Position numbers and translations under genes: made by a program. Positions 30,157 to 41,539 of a stretch of 47,792 bases of DNA are shown piece after piece (the stretch's first letter is position 1; each line of letters begins with the position of its first letter). The DNA comes from Nemertoderma westbladi (Eukaryota > Xenacoelomorpha > Nemertodermatida > Nemertodermatidae): contig JAUCBJ010006817.1 in assembly GCA_032718475.1 (NCBI GenBank), positions 1 through 47,792 of the forward strand, in the 5' to 3' direction. A model generated the notes under the pieces. The model was not told the origin of the DNA and searched no databases. It saw only the letters and a list, made by a program, of their open reading frames with translations.

Positions 30157-30757
30157 TGAATGGCAAATAAACATGTAGAATATGTAGTAAAATAAGTGAC
30201 AGATGATGTCCTTCAGCCCCGGCATGCCCCACAGCGCTTGTTTTATTGTACTAACTGACACCTGGCCGCCTGGTTGGACTTAGATTAATTACTGGCACCC
30301 AGCTGCCAGGTTACATTCACTGACACGTGGTTTAACTAACTAGCAACTAGCACTAGGTTGGACTTGTTGGCACTTGGCTGCATATGGTTAACTAAATACT
30401 GGCCCCGAAACAGCGAAAGTAAAGTTAATAAATTCACAAAGGACAGACTGACACAACGGTTTTCAATATCTGTTCGAATGTTTATTCCCTTAACATTCTC
30501 ATTGCTGCTTCTATCAGTCTATAATGTTAGTGCCATATACTGAGCAACCAACAACATTCTATAACCAGGTTGGCTGGTTGGTGGAAAAACAGTTCAAAAA
30601 TAAATCACAGTTGGTTAGTTTCCCAAGCGGTGTCAAGGAGAGTTAACTGGTTACAGCTGTACAGGTTAAGAGGTACTGCACTGCTGGCGCATCGGGGGCT
30701 GGTGGACACCGGCTGTCACTTATCCTGGACCTGTCCTGCATTGTATATTTGACATAA
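30157..30757. other. Interior of the MULE-like element
   Basis: About 600 bp with no long open frame; loose repeats of TGGxACTTGGCTGC-like phrases. The 60-61 aa frames show no family. Confidence 0.6.
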
Positions 30758-30978
30758 GGTAGCGGCAGCCACACTCTTTAAATCACTTAGCTTTAAGTAG
30801 GCCTGCCTATCTGAAGTCTGCATGTGTGTTGTGCACTTCTTACTGGTCCGCAATGCCTAATCTCTAAAATCACATACGGATTATTCTCCATAGGAATCCA
30901 TTACATAGGCACATACGAATATGTACATATGGATAAGACAAATGCATACGGATACGGATACAGCGAAAAGTTATACCC
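30758..30978 (-). repeat. Right TIR
   Basis: 221 bp arm ending GCGAAAAGTTATACCC, inverted relative to the left arm. Confidence 0.9.
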
Positions 30979-30987
30979 ACTGAGGTA
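30979..30987 (+). repeat. 9 bp target-site duplication (ACTGAGGTA, right)
   Basis: Exact repeat of 29090-29098. Confidence 0.85.
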
Positions 30988-31089
30988 GCCATAACTGTAG
31001 GTACTGTACAGCTGTACTATACTAAATTAACAAATAACATGGTAAGGACCCAGCTCATATTTTTGTATTATATATTTTTGGTAGATAAA

Positions 31090-33100
31090 TATAATAAATG
31101 GTTAAACACTGAAGTCTTACACCCCTTAATCTAACAAAAAAAAAAAAAACATAGGATCAGGACATTAAGCCCTAAGTAGTACTTAGCCCTAAGGCCATCA
31201 AAAAAAAAAAAAAAAACGACACAAAATAATACAAACAAAAACGACATAAACAAATATATTGAAACATGCTCAACATACAGGTATGTATCGCTCCCTAACC
31301 CTAACCTAACCGCCATACACTAAATGATACCGGTAGTATACTGCACAATAGCTAAGCCTATATTCCATAGAAAAATAAATGACATTTTGTCGCCGTAAAG
31401 GGGTAGAACTCAAGCAAAAATAATTAATTTTATCAAAAATATGGTTGCGTTTCGGTGTCTGAGACCCAGTACGCGGTAATCTCGACACCTCATCAGCTGG
31501 ATAAAGGATTACCCAAAGCCTATCTATATTGCACCAATGACCTAAAAAATCGCACCATGAACTCTGTTACCACCTATCCCAAACAGACATCAGACCACAG
31601 AACATTGGAACCCTATACAGTAAGTAAATCAGTGATACCAATGGAAAACTGGTAGGTTGCTGGGGCAAACACACACAGTATAAAAAATATATTAGATTTT
31701 ACAATTTGCAGTAATTGTCGGAATTCTGCTTCACTTCATAATGTGATAATTGAAAGTACCGACATACTGACTAATGGGGCTTGGTGGTATATAAATATAT
31801 TAAATGGTTAAACACTGAAGTCTTACACCCCTTAATCTAACAAAAAAAAAAACATAGGATCAGGACATTAAGCCCTAAGTAGTACTTAGCCCTAAGGCCA
31901 TCAAAAAAAAAACGACACAAAATAATACAAACAAAAACGACATAAACAAATATATTGAAACATGCTCAACATACAGGTATGTATCGCTCCCTAACCCTAA
32001 CCTAACCGCCATACACTAAATGATACCGGTAGTATACTGCACAATAGCTAAGCCTATATTCCATAGAAAAATAAATGACATTTTGTCGCCGTAAAGGGGT
32101 AGAACTCAAGCAAAAATAATTAATTTTATCAAAAATATGGTTGCGTTTCGGTGTCTGAGACCCAGTACGCGGTAATCTCGACACCTCATCAGCTGGATAA
32201 AGGATTACCCAAAGCCTATCTATATTGCACCAATGACCTAAAAAATCGCACCATGAACTCTGTTACCACCTATCCCAAACAGACATCAGACCACAGAACA
32301 TTGGAACCCTATACAGTAAGTAAATCAGTGATACCAATGGAAAACTGGTAGGTTGCTGGGGCAAACACACACAGTATAAAAAATATATTAGATTTTACAA
32401 TTTGCAGTAATTGTCGGAATTCTGCTTCACTTCATAATGTGATAATTGAAAGTACCGACATACTGACTAATGGGGCTTGGTGGTATATAAATATAATAAA
32501 TGGTTAAACACTGAAGTCTTACACCCCTTAATCTAACAAAAAAAAAAACATAGGATCAGGACATTAAGCCCTAAGTAGTACTTAGCCCTAAGGCCATCAA
32601 AAAAAAAACGACACAAAATAATACAAACAAAAACGACATAAACAAATATATTGAAACATGCTCAACATACAGGTATGTATCGCTCCCTAACCCTAACCTA
32701 ACCACCATACACTAAATGATACCGGTAGTATACTGCACAATAGCTAAGCCTATATTCCATAGAAAAATATATGACATTTTGTCGCCGTAAAGGGGTAGAA
32801 CTCAAGCAAAAATAATTAATTTTATCAAAAATATGGTTGCGTTTCGGTGTCTGAGACCCAGTACGCGGTAATCTCGACACCTCATCAGCTGGACAAACGA
32901 TTACCCAAAGCCTATCTATATTGCACCAATGACCTAAAAAATCGCACCATGAACTCTGTTACCACCTATCCCAAACAGACATCAGACCACAGAACATTGG
33001 AACCCTATACAGTAAGTAAATACCAATGGAATGATACCAATGGAAAACTGGTAGGTTGCTGGGGCAAACACACACAGTATAAAAAATATATTAGATTTAT
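31090..33100 (+). repeat. ~696 bp tandem repeat, 2.9 near-identical copies
   Basis: The phrase GTTAAACACTGAAGTCTTAC occurs at 31101, 31807 and 32503 (spacing 706 and 696; the first copy has longer A runs). Each copy holds A-rich runs, a CCCTAACCCTAACCTAACC block and a conserved 60-aa minus and 66-aa plus frame that overlap. The third copy stops about 100 bp early, in a TATATTAGAT-rich junction, and has a small insertion near 33020. The frames are identical between copies 1 and 2 simply because the DNA is, so coding is not supported. Confidence 0.95.
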
Positions 33101-33279
33101 ATTAGAAATATATTAGATATATTAGATATTTTTGGTAGGGCCTTTAGGGCACAGTGCATTATTTTTTTTTTATATATTTAGTTAGTGTTTGTTTAGGTAG
33201 TGTTTGTGCGGTATATTCAGGTGCTGTTTGTTTCGGTGCGGTTTGTTGTTTTTGCTGTTAGTTATCCATTGTGATTTGT

Positions 33280-33362
33280 GTCAATTTGTCTGATAAGTCG
33301 CATAGCGGCTGGGGGCGAAAGCCCCAGACATTAAAGATTTACTTATCTTATCTTATCTTACT
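33280..33362 (+). mobile_element. Retroposon 3' end: stem-loop plus (TTATC)n tail
   Basis: CGGCTGGGGGCGAAAGCCCCAGAC forms a GGGGC/GCCCC hairpin and is followed by ATTAAAGATTTACTTATCTTATCTTATCTTA. A conserved hairpin just before a pentanucleotide tail is typical of the 3' ends of CR1/L2-type LINEs and their SINEs. No RT is seen upstream, so this is a truncated copy or a SINE. Confidence 0.55.
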
Positions 33363-33920
33363 ATACTGTTACTCCTTACTATTTATTACCTTCATACTGA
33401 TACTTTTATTATAGGGTAGCAGTAGATGGATTATGATTTTATTACTATTAGTAAATGCATAGGAGACACTGGCAAGAGTAATCCTAGGCTACTGTAACGA
33501 ACTTCCGCTTCGCCCTGCACGATAAATAATTGAATGTGCTAGGCCTAGATAGCAATACAGCATAGCAAATTTGTTTTAAAAATATAACTACAGAATTATA
33601 CATATACATCATACTGAAGACCAGGTGATTTCTGTGTCTTCATTACCCGAAAATGTTAGGTCTGTATGTAGTACCATACAACCGTAGCTTAGGTATTGCA
33701 GTTACTGTGTTGGTTCGACCTCCAACCCTAAAAACCCAGTAACCCTAACCCAAATCTCCATAGAGGTTACATTAGAGTTAGGAGTATCAACCACTACAGA
33801 TGGCTGTACATAGATAGCGGCGCACATTGAACGCAAGTTAAAAATGTGATCTTTATCGCATATTGACCACAAATGAAATACACTTTCGTTTATTTGTTTT
33901 GGTTATGTTTATTGTTTTGG
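33363..33920. other. Intergenic stretch, no gene recognised
   Basis: No gene or repeat signature recognised. Confidence 0.45.
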
Positions 33921-33921
33921 T

Positions 33922-33990
33922 CAGGGCCGGATTAAGCTATATCGGGGCCCGGGGCTAATATAAATTTGGGGCCCCCTTAAATTTTAAGGA
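33922..33990 (+). mobile_element. Possible terminal fragment of a MITE
   Basis: CAGGGCCGGATTAAGCTATA followed by GGGGCCCGGGGCTAATA and GGGGCCCCCTTAA. The CAGGGCCGG start is widespread at ends of hAT-like MITEs. The partner end was not found. Confidence 0.35.
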
Positions 33991-33994
33991 GGGA

Positions 33995-34010
33995 GGGGGG
34001 GGGGGGGGGG
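33995..34010 (+). repeat. Poly(G) tract (16 G)
   Basis: Preceded by GGAGGGA; lies right after the MITE-like fragment. Confidence 0.9.
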
Positions 34011-34153
34011 TGGTGTTCGCATATAATGATCACAAATTTAAGAATTGTTTTTTATTGCATCTAGAGCATAATTTAATGGGGATTTCAAATCAAAACTGCT
34101 TAGAGAGATATATTTTAGTTCGACGTGTAAGGTATTATGGTTTTGAATGATTA

Positions 34154-35845
34154 GATCCTGAAAGTGGGGATAATTGCAGTGATTCGGACAGTACCGGTAG
34201 TGATGATGGGGGGCTCTTTATGGTGGCTTCTGATTCCGATTCAGAACCAGATGCGACGCCGGAAGCTCTGGCAGTTAGCAATAGTAGCGATACCTCCGAC
34301 AATGAGCGGGATTTTGTTACACCAGGTGTAGATGATTATACAGCTAGAAATCCCATACTATTTGCCTCCCAACCAGGATGGAATTGACACAAGTGCGCAA
34401 ACTTTTGGTGAACTAGATTATCTAAAATTATTTTTTCCCGATAAACTTTTCTATTTTTTGGCACAGTGGACATATATAAGAGCTCGGTATTTTTACCAAG
34501 AACTGTTATACCAAATTCAAGGGCCGCAAAGGGAAACTCATACTGTTAAGTGGTATAAAGTGACAATTGATGAAATGAAGAAGTTTATCAGACTAATAAT
34601 TCCTCATTCGAAAGCCCACCGTTTGGTCGTATTGGGTACCAACGAACTGATAGTAACTCCGCTGTTTGGTAGGTCGGATGCCATTAGTCGAGATCGTTTC
34701 TTACAAATATTGAAATTTATACGATTTTCAAATCCTGAAACTGTAGACCCAGAAGACAGAGACTCAAGAGTTAACGGATTCATTGGTCTTATAAAGCAAA
34801 TTTGTGAGCAGTATGTTCCAAAAAGAAACCTCTCCATTGATGAGGCCCTTTTATTATTCAAGGGTAGATTATCCTTCAAAGTCTACATAAAATGTAAACG
34901 GTCTCGTTTTGGTATCAAGTTATATCTATTGACAGATTCTGATGGATATTTAGTAACTGTAAGAGTGTATTATGGAAAACAAAGTAAAATTCCAGCAGTA
35001 GATGTAGAGGGTGGAGATCAGTTGTCAATGAGTGAAAACATTATCGCCCTTTTATCGGATGAATGCAAGTTGGCAAACAAAGGTTACATAGTACACGTTG
35101 ATAATTGGTACAACAGTCCGCGTTTGGCAAAGTTTCTGCATGATCTTAGCACAGGGTTACTAGGAACCGTGAAGAAGAATCACGGCATCCCCCTATGTTA
35201 AAAGATGTGAAGCTTAAACCTATTTCTTCTATGTTTATAATAAAAGACAATGTGTTAGCGATCAAGTACTCAGACAAACGGGATGTTTACATGTTATCTA
35301 CGGGTGATGATGCTGGCCTTGTAAATAAATCGAGGCATTTACGAGGAGGGGATGTTACAGAATATCAGAAGCCTTCCAGTATTAAAAACTACAACCAAAA
35401 TATGGGAGGTGTCGACTGTCAAGATCAATCAATGCATTGCGGCATACAACACTGTCCGAAAGAGCCATTTAATATTCTTACATGTTTGCTGGTTAATTCT
35501 TACATATGTTACAAATGGGAGAAGACACCTAAAGTACGTTTATTCGATTTCTCAATGAAAGCAGTATTGTGGCTGACCCAGTTTACGGTCGACGAGCACA
35601 AGAGATTGCGTGTATCTATAACAGACACCACCAATAGGTCAACATCTTCTAAGGAGAATGTAGCAACTTTTCATACAGTTGATTTGCTTCCTGCTACTGA
35701 GAAAGTAGCCAAACCACGCAATAGATGCCGGGTTTGTTTCTCAAATGGCAAGAGGAAAGTAACGCGGTATTATTGCAACAAATGTCCATGCCAAGCATCA
35801 CTGTGTCTCGGATTTCCTGAAACATGGCACAAGAACATTAGTTAG
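34154..35845 (+). pseudogene. piggyBac transposase, frameshifted
   Basis: Three frame segments. 34154-34380 encodes an acidic N-terminus (SGDNCSDSDS, then SDSDSEPDATPE). 34332-35201 carries most of the DDE core. 35195-35845 has the C-terminus. The three catalytic aspartates are visible: LSIDEALLLFKGR (near 34840), VHVDNWYNSP (near 35100) and QNMGGVDCQDQ (near 35410). The end is a Cys-rich zinc-finger-like domain (CRVCFSNGKR...YYCNKC...CLGFPETWH) that in piggyBac binds the element ends. Two indels (about 34360 and 35190) shift the frame out and back again. No start codon is clear, because a TGA lies just before LDPESG. These transposases cut and paste at TTAA. TIRs were not found. Confidence 0.92.
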
Positions 35846-35974
35846 TTGTAACACTACCAATAATGGTCGTATTATTACTGCATTATACCGCTATACAAGG
35901 TGATAAATGAAATATAATATTGTTCATGTATTTCCGTAACAATGTTTCCAAATGTGACATTTGTTGTCTTATTT

Positions 35975-36795
35975 TTTGACAGACAGACGGCCAGATTGAC
36001 AGACAGACAAGATTTCGTTAAAACTCAAAACTGACATTTGAAATGAAATCACCGACCTAGAAAACCCCGATAATGATAATTTTAGAGGTTTTATATGCTT
36101 TCTTATTTTTGAGTGACAGATGGACAGACAGACTAGATTTCGTTAAAACTCAAAACTAACATTTGAAATGAAATCACCGACCTAGAAAACCCCCGGAGTG
36201 ATAATTTTAGATATTTTGTATGCTTTCTTATTTTTTGACTGACAGACGGACAGACAGACAGACTAGATTTCGTTAAAACTCAAAACTGACATTTGAAATG
36301 AAATCACCGACCTAGAAAACCCATATAGTGATAATTTTAGAGGTTTTATATCCATTCTTATTTTTTGACTGACTCAAAATATAGACAGACAGACGGACAG
36401 ACAGACTAGATTTCGTTAAAACTTAAAACTGACATTTGAAATGAAATCACCGACCTAGAAAACCCCCGGAGTGATAATTTTAGAGGTTTTGTAGCTGTGT
36501 ATGCTTTCTTATATTTTGACTGACAGATGGACAGACAGACTAGATTTCGTTAAAACTCAAAACTGAATTTTGAAATGAAATCATCGACCTAGAAAACCCC
36601 CGGAGTGATAATTTTAGAGGTTTTGTATGATTTCTTATTTTTTGACAAACAGACCGACAGACAGCCAGACAGATAGACAGACTAGATTGCGTCAAAAGTG
36701 AAAACTGACATTTGAAATTAAATCACCGACCTAGAAAACCCCCGGAGTGATAATTTTAGAAGTTTTGTATGCTTTCTTATTTTTTGACGGACAGA
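35975..36795 (+). repeat. 120-145 bp tandem array, six units, with GACA microsatellite
   Basis: GATTTCGTTAAAACTCAAAA occurs near 36011, 36135, 36265, 36408, 36543 and (diverged) 36685. Units also share GAAATCACCGACCTAGAAAA and GTGATAATTTTAGA. Length variation comes mostly from a (GACA)n stretch in each unit. The array begins about 130 bp after the piggyBac stop codon. Confidence 0.95.
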
Positions 36796-37010
36796 CTGAC
36801 TAAAAGCACTTTTATTGTACAATTTTCCCAGGCACCTAGGGGTACAAAGATGTCCAGGCCCCCGCTTCAAGGGTTAATCAGGAACAACAATGTTATTAAA
36901 CGTCTTCTAATCGACTAAGACATTATATTGAATACCGTATCACGGTTTCATATCCAACACATCAGACATATAAATTCAAATGCATGTCCAAATGTAAAAG
37001 ACAATTAAAA

Positions 37011-37666
37011 TACCGTACCGGTACGCATATTTCTAATTGGGGTGTCGTTTCAGCCTATGGAAGTATTTCTAGCTTTCTAATTGGCTGTTTCTTCAATAAG
37101 CTCACTTCATAGGCCAACACTCTCCCATAGCCAAAAGGTGTGTCGGTTCAGCCCAATTGCCAGAAGGGGTGTCGCTTGGGGGAAATCACTTTTATTACTT
37201 GTAAATTTTACTTAGGCCTGCCTATTCCTTCCCTATTAAACAGGTAAATCACATTTTTATTGTGATATTCACTAATGTCTGGTGTTATTTGTTACCACGC
37301 CATTTGTATTGGGTTTAGTTGATTAACAAATAATACTACTGCCATATATAATTATATTATATATGAATTCAGAATAATATTTGCGCGAGCCATGTACAGT
37401 AGTAGTAGATACAGATGAGCTCTGCAGGCTGTCAGGAGCTTATCTTTGAATATTTTTATCCTTCAGCTGATCAGTACAGCAGTACCGTTACTCACTCAGA
37501 CTGTTTCCCTAAGCGACATACCTTTTGGCAATTAGGCCGAACCGACACACCCTTTGGCTATATTGGTGGGGTGAGCTTATTGAAGGAACATCCAATTAGA
37601 ACCCCAGAAATACTGATAAGGCCGAAACGACACCCCAATTGGAAATATGCTACCGGTACTGCGGTA
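37011..37666. mobile_element. MITE with ~165 bp terminal inverted repeats
   Basis: The left arm 37011-37182 and right arm 37502-37666 are inverted copies. Matching blocks include AATTGGGGTGTCGTTTC, TTCTTCAATAAGCTCAC and GGTGTGTCGGTTC. The central ~320 bp is noncoding. The 92-aa plus frame starting at 37415 runs through the right arm and is not a gene. Target duplications were not identified with confidence, so the superfamily is open. Confidence 0.85.
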
Positions 37667-38115
37667 CTTATACTTAATGCAGTAACAGAGTAATGAATGA
37701 ATATATTACTACATTGAAACAAGCATAAAGAATTCAAAGGCTGATGTGTAAAAAGCCTTAATTTGAAATTACCTCCATCAGGGCTTAGTTATACTGTACT
37801 GTACTGTATAATAATAATAATCTGGAAATAATTAGATAATGGACAATTAACCGACTGGTGATTTATCATGTAATCAGGTAGTATTTCACATAATGAATCG
37901 TACAGTATTTCTAACATACTGTAGTAAGTAAAGCAAATGAAACAAAACTTAACTTTAAAGAGAATCCATAAGATTTGCGTTAATTAATATAGTAGAATAT
38001 AGATTTTATACTTTAAACGTACAGTATAAGTTATCGGCACAATATAACGAATACAAAATAAATTTTTTATACTCTTACCAAATACAATACATGTCGCTTG
38101 GGACTATGTTTGATA
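37667..38115. other. Intergenic stretch, no gene recognised
   Basis: AT-rich with several TACTGTA palindromes. It is downstream of the minus-strand integrase gene, so may hold its 3' UTR. Confidence 0.4.
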
Positions 38116-38119
38116 AAAA

Positions 38120-39125
38120 TTATACAATTTGATCTTCTAAATGAGGCAGAGGGCACTGTACGTACAGTACAGGTGGTAGATCAACCATGCTTTCATTTTC
38201 CGTGGTGTGCGGACCTTCCCAATCTATCCCATACATATGAATCCCATCAATTATTGTATCAATCATTTCTAACTCAGGGTTACTCAATATACTGTTTATA
38301 TAATATCTGGCGAAGGGATCAGTAAGACTCTGTTCGAAGACCATGTAAATTCCATGAGTTTGTAAATTCTTCCAGTGTGCTATTTATTTGAGGTAAGTAA
38401 CATAGTCTCAGACAGTATAAATCAATAGGATTATTCGGATCTAAATAGTAGTGAACATCAAGCCAGTAGAATAACTTATGGTAGTAGTCAACGACAATGC
38501 GGAAAACATCTCGCCATAGTCTTTCTATCCTTTGGTTATGGGTGGATTTCCCCGTTATATAGCTTCCACATCCACAACCTCGCTTCACTAGTATAAACTC
38601 CGCAACAAGACGATTCTCGTCACCTTTGTCACCACGAATCTGTTAAATAATTGTATAGAATGTTTAATGTTACAGAAACCCTCCATTGCCATTGTTGCAA
38701 CAAATGTAAAAAACAAAATAACATAAATAATAACATTAAATAAATTGAGATGAATGTTTACAAAATATAAAAAATGTTAATATGTAAGGCATTAAAGTAA
38801 CCAAATAAATAAGTAAAAAAAACGAGTATAAGCCAAATTTACCTACTGTAATAGGCCTACACGAAATTTTAGTATACTACACACTAAAGTAAACGAACAG
38901 CACCCGGGCTGGTACACCGTGGTCTTCTGTGGCATTCACGAACAGTGGTACTACCGTAGCTGTTCTGTTATTATCTTTAGCAGATAGATATATAACTACG
39001 AGGGAAAATCCATCAATACATCCGCGGACGACTATGTTCCAGCGAATTAAACTGTGATGGCCATCTATATGCCACAATGATTTATCGGATTTCACACTGT
39101 ATGTTCTATGAGCACGCACCATCAT
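38120..39125 (-). pseudogene. Spliced integrase-core (DDE) gene of an expanded metazoan family, one frameshift
   Basis: Exon A (39125-38904) encodes YSVKSDKSLWHIDGHHSLI, GCIDGFSLVVIYLSA and a GVPAR end. A 264 nt intron (38903-38640, donor CGG/GTGCTG, acceptor TTTAACAG/ATT) joins it in phase 0 to exon B. Exon B encodes IRGDKGDENRL, THNQRIERLWRDVF, FYWLDVHYYLDP, YCLRLCYLPQIN and NSWNLHGLRTE. The catalytic residues are D in HIDGHH, D in RGDKG and E in QRIERLW. One frameshift near 38330 separates TESY-stop from the continuing frame SLTDPFARYYINSI...DGIHMYGIDWEGP, which ends at 38120. The family is retroviral-integrase-like and common in corals, echinoderms and fish; its function is not established. 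The donor is weak. Upstream exons are probably missing from this call. Confidence 0.75.
38640..38903 (-). other. Intron of the integrase-core gene
   Basis: Inferred from restored family reading across PAR/IRGDKG. Begins GTGCTG and ends TTTAACAG on the minus strand. Confidence 0.7.
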
Positions 39126-39130
39126 GATGA

Positions 39131-40690
39131 AACCATTATAGGATCAATGGAACGCAAGATACAATAATTATTATAATTTAATTTAATTAATTAAATTAAT
39201 AATTATCATGTAATAATTAAATTTAGGGAGAAAAATTGTAGCCATATTCTATTAGTTAAATTACTGCATATCGTTGAATTTTTGGTGCATTATTAGTTTT
39301 AAAGAGAAATTCAAATTGTATTCTGTATCTGTAATGTGCTTCTCTGTTGTTTGATATATTATTCTGAATGAAGTTTGACAAAGGCCTGTTGGCCGAAATA
39401 TTGCTCAGTAAACCTAGATGTTTTCTCTCACCTTAATTGGTCTCTGAATCTGAATCTAGTTTTTTTAATGATTTATTCGGTGACAAGAGCAAGATCCCAC
39501 ATACATAAATATTTATATCATCTATTTATATCTGACTCAAACACAGATTCAAGTGGACCTACTTTGGCACGCATGTTGATAGAACTGTCCTGTACTCACT
39601 GCAGTAGTATCAGAAAATCGTGTTGTTTAGATATAAATTTGAAAATTTAATTTAATATCTGTGTTGTAATATAATATCATGTATTGTAGGCCCACAGTAC
39701 ATGGATTGTATGTACAGTGTACAAACCAAACAATTTAGTTATCGGTATTAACGATTTTTAGTTATATTTATGTGGTCCCAAGAAGGATTGTTAGCTCATA
39801 ACTATGCTCTTCAAAACGATGATTTAAAAACGACGAGGTTCTTATATAAATAAAAAAAAACACAATTTGGGAAGATTCTTCCACACTGGACATAGATGCA
39901 TTACAACATTAGTATTTAGAAAGTGATGCTTATTATAAGAATTTTGCATGATTTTTTACATTTTGTGGCCCACCAAATGTTGATGTCTCTCAAATTTGGA
40001 CATCCAGACTTTCCAGAGGGGGAGTGCAAATGGAGCATTTGCGCCATGCTAGTGCATGGCCGACTGCGTAGGCCATGTGATATTGTTCTAGAATATTCGG
40101 GAATTACTAGAGTCATTATTAGCACATGTTGCTGATGATAAAAAATTGATTTTGTTGCTTGATTTTTTTTTGTTAAGGTTAGTTTTGTTTGTGCTTGTAG
40201 GCTTGCATATATAAGTATACATGGGCATAATATTACAAATACTCTTGTTGCGCCTGTCAATTCGTATAAATCGACAGGCACATAAACCCCCTTCCCTATT
40301 TATATTTCAAAAATTTGTTACACATAACACATCACACAAAATGGAATTCTATACAAGCAGTTAATTTAAAACAACTTTCAATCAATTCAACACCTGAATT
40401 GAATCAATTCAATTTTTTGAGTTAATGGAGGTGGAATTAATGAGGGTTGACCTTGAGCTAATGAGGGTGGACCCTGAGTTAATATGGGTGTTCCCAGGAT
40501 TAATAAAAAATAATTAATACCAAAACTAATAACAAAAGAAAACACCAAAAATACAATACTGTCCTGGTACTGATGGACTGATTGTGGACCTCTTGCCTAC
40601 TGCCTTAATACTGTAATACAGTACCTATCGGTACCACCCTTCAACTACATACTGACATTGGAAACCTAACTGTACTCACTCCATCACATC
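39131..40690. other. Intergenic stretch with minor repeats, no gene recognised
   Basis: Contains the ribozyme-like motif at 39379-39412 and, at 40419-40500, about four loose copies of TTAATGAGGGTGGACCTTGAG. The 121-aa minus frame at 39916-40281 and the 91-aa plus frame at 39375-39650 have no recognised family. Confidence 0.4.
39379..39412 (+). ncRNA. Hammerhead-like remnant
   Basis: TTGACAAAGGCCTGTTGGCC then GAAATATTGCTC. The GGCC-TGTT-GGCC hairpin followed by GAAA copies the stem II/GAAA layout of hammerhead motifs linked to Penelope-like elements. The CUGAUGA box is degenerate (TTGACAA), so it is likely inactive. Confidence 0.35.
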
Positions 40691-40693
40691 AAA

Positions 40694-41260
40694 ATGCCTC
40701 GTGGATCCCATACCCAATGGTCCAACTTTGAAAAAATCGACCATCTAGAGGAAATCATTAAAACCCCCATAATGGACATCAAATGATCAACACCAAAGGC
40801 AATTCATTTGGCAACCTACCTGAACTCTTCGACCATGTAAAAAACGTAAAAGAGGATAACCTCATCTTAAAGAAAGAAAATTCAAGCTTATGTCTCATCA
40901 ACCAGAACCTGGAACAGATGTCCGCAAGAACAGTGTTCTCTTACATGGAATTTCGGAATCAACATCTACCTCTGATAATTCCAAGGTACGTGACATTTTA
41001 GAGAGTCTCAAAGTGCCATTCTCGGTGAGGGATGTAATCCACCGTTTGGATCCAAGGACTGGAAACACCAATCAAAATGCTGTCCAATCTTAATTCGCTT
41101 TTATGGTCACTCCCACTGATCGTCTGTATTCCGCAGTCGTGATAACCTACCACCAGGAATTGGTGGGAAAAGTCAACCGTATTTATGGATCACCTCATTC
41201 ATGCACAGGACTCCCTACTCGGTGATGCTACCAAGCTCCGTTTGAATAAACTAATACAAT
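40694..41260 (+). pseudogene. LINE ORF1 remnant
   Basis: Starts MPRGSHTQWSNFEKIDHLEE and stops at 40784-40786. Shifted frames continue with a coiled-coil-like ENSSLCLINQNLEQMS and then VLLHGISESTSTSDN, KVPFSVRDVIHRLD and GKVNRIYG, the pattern of the RRM-like ORF1 proteins that coat LINE RNA. At least three frame changes. Confidence 0.7.
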
Positions 41261-41539
41261 CAGCCTACTTGAATAATGACCATGTATACATTAGAAAAAC
41301 AAAATAGAGTGCTCCAATGGTGATCAATGAAACATCCAACATCGACACACTCAGATCCTCACCCTGGGCCTACGTCAACCCCGCAGACTCAGTCCACTCA
41401 GTATTTTTCCTCAGTATTTATCCTCAGTATTTTTACAGTTATCACTAAGTGTTTTTTTATTGTACAATAAGGCCTATTCAGCATGTAGCACAACCTTGTC
41501 GAATGTTAACAGCAATTAAACATCTGATATTTACTACTT

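Larger units (their letters stand above)
29099..30978. mobile_element. MULE-like non-autonomous DNA transposon, interrupted by a LINE
   Basis: Termini are GGGTATAACTTTTCGCYGTA and its complement, with ~215-220 bp inverted repeats and a perfect 9 bp target duplication. Without the LINE insertion (29132-29964 plus one target copy) the element is ~1.04 kb. The interior (30157-30757) has no long open frame and no transposase. Long inverted repeats plus 9 bp duplications suit the Mutator (MULE) superfamily, although superfamily cannot be proved without a transposase. Arms differ at a modest number of sites, indicating moderate age. Confidence 0.85.

Noticed and set aside
31290-31315. Telomere-like CCCTAACCCTAACCTAACC (also near 31990 and 32690)
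   Set aside because: Only two or three TTAGGG-type units per copy, inside a tandem repeat; not a telomere or a clear interstitial telomeric array.
34332-34380. M at 34332 as the true piggyBac start
   Set aside because: Acidic N-terminal sequence typical of the family lies upstream in another frame; this M results from the frameshift.
39916-40281. 121-aa minus-strand frame
   Set aside because: No signal, domain or family pattern; composition like translated noncoding AT-rich DNA.
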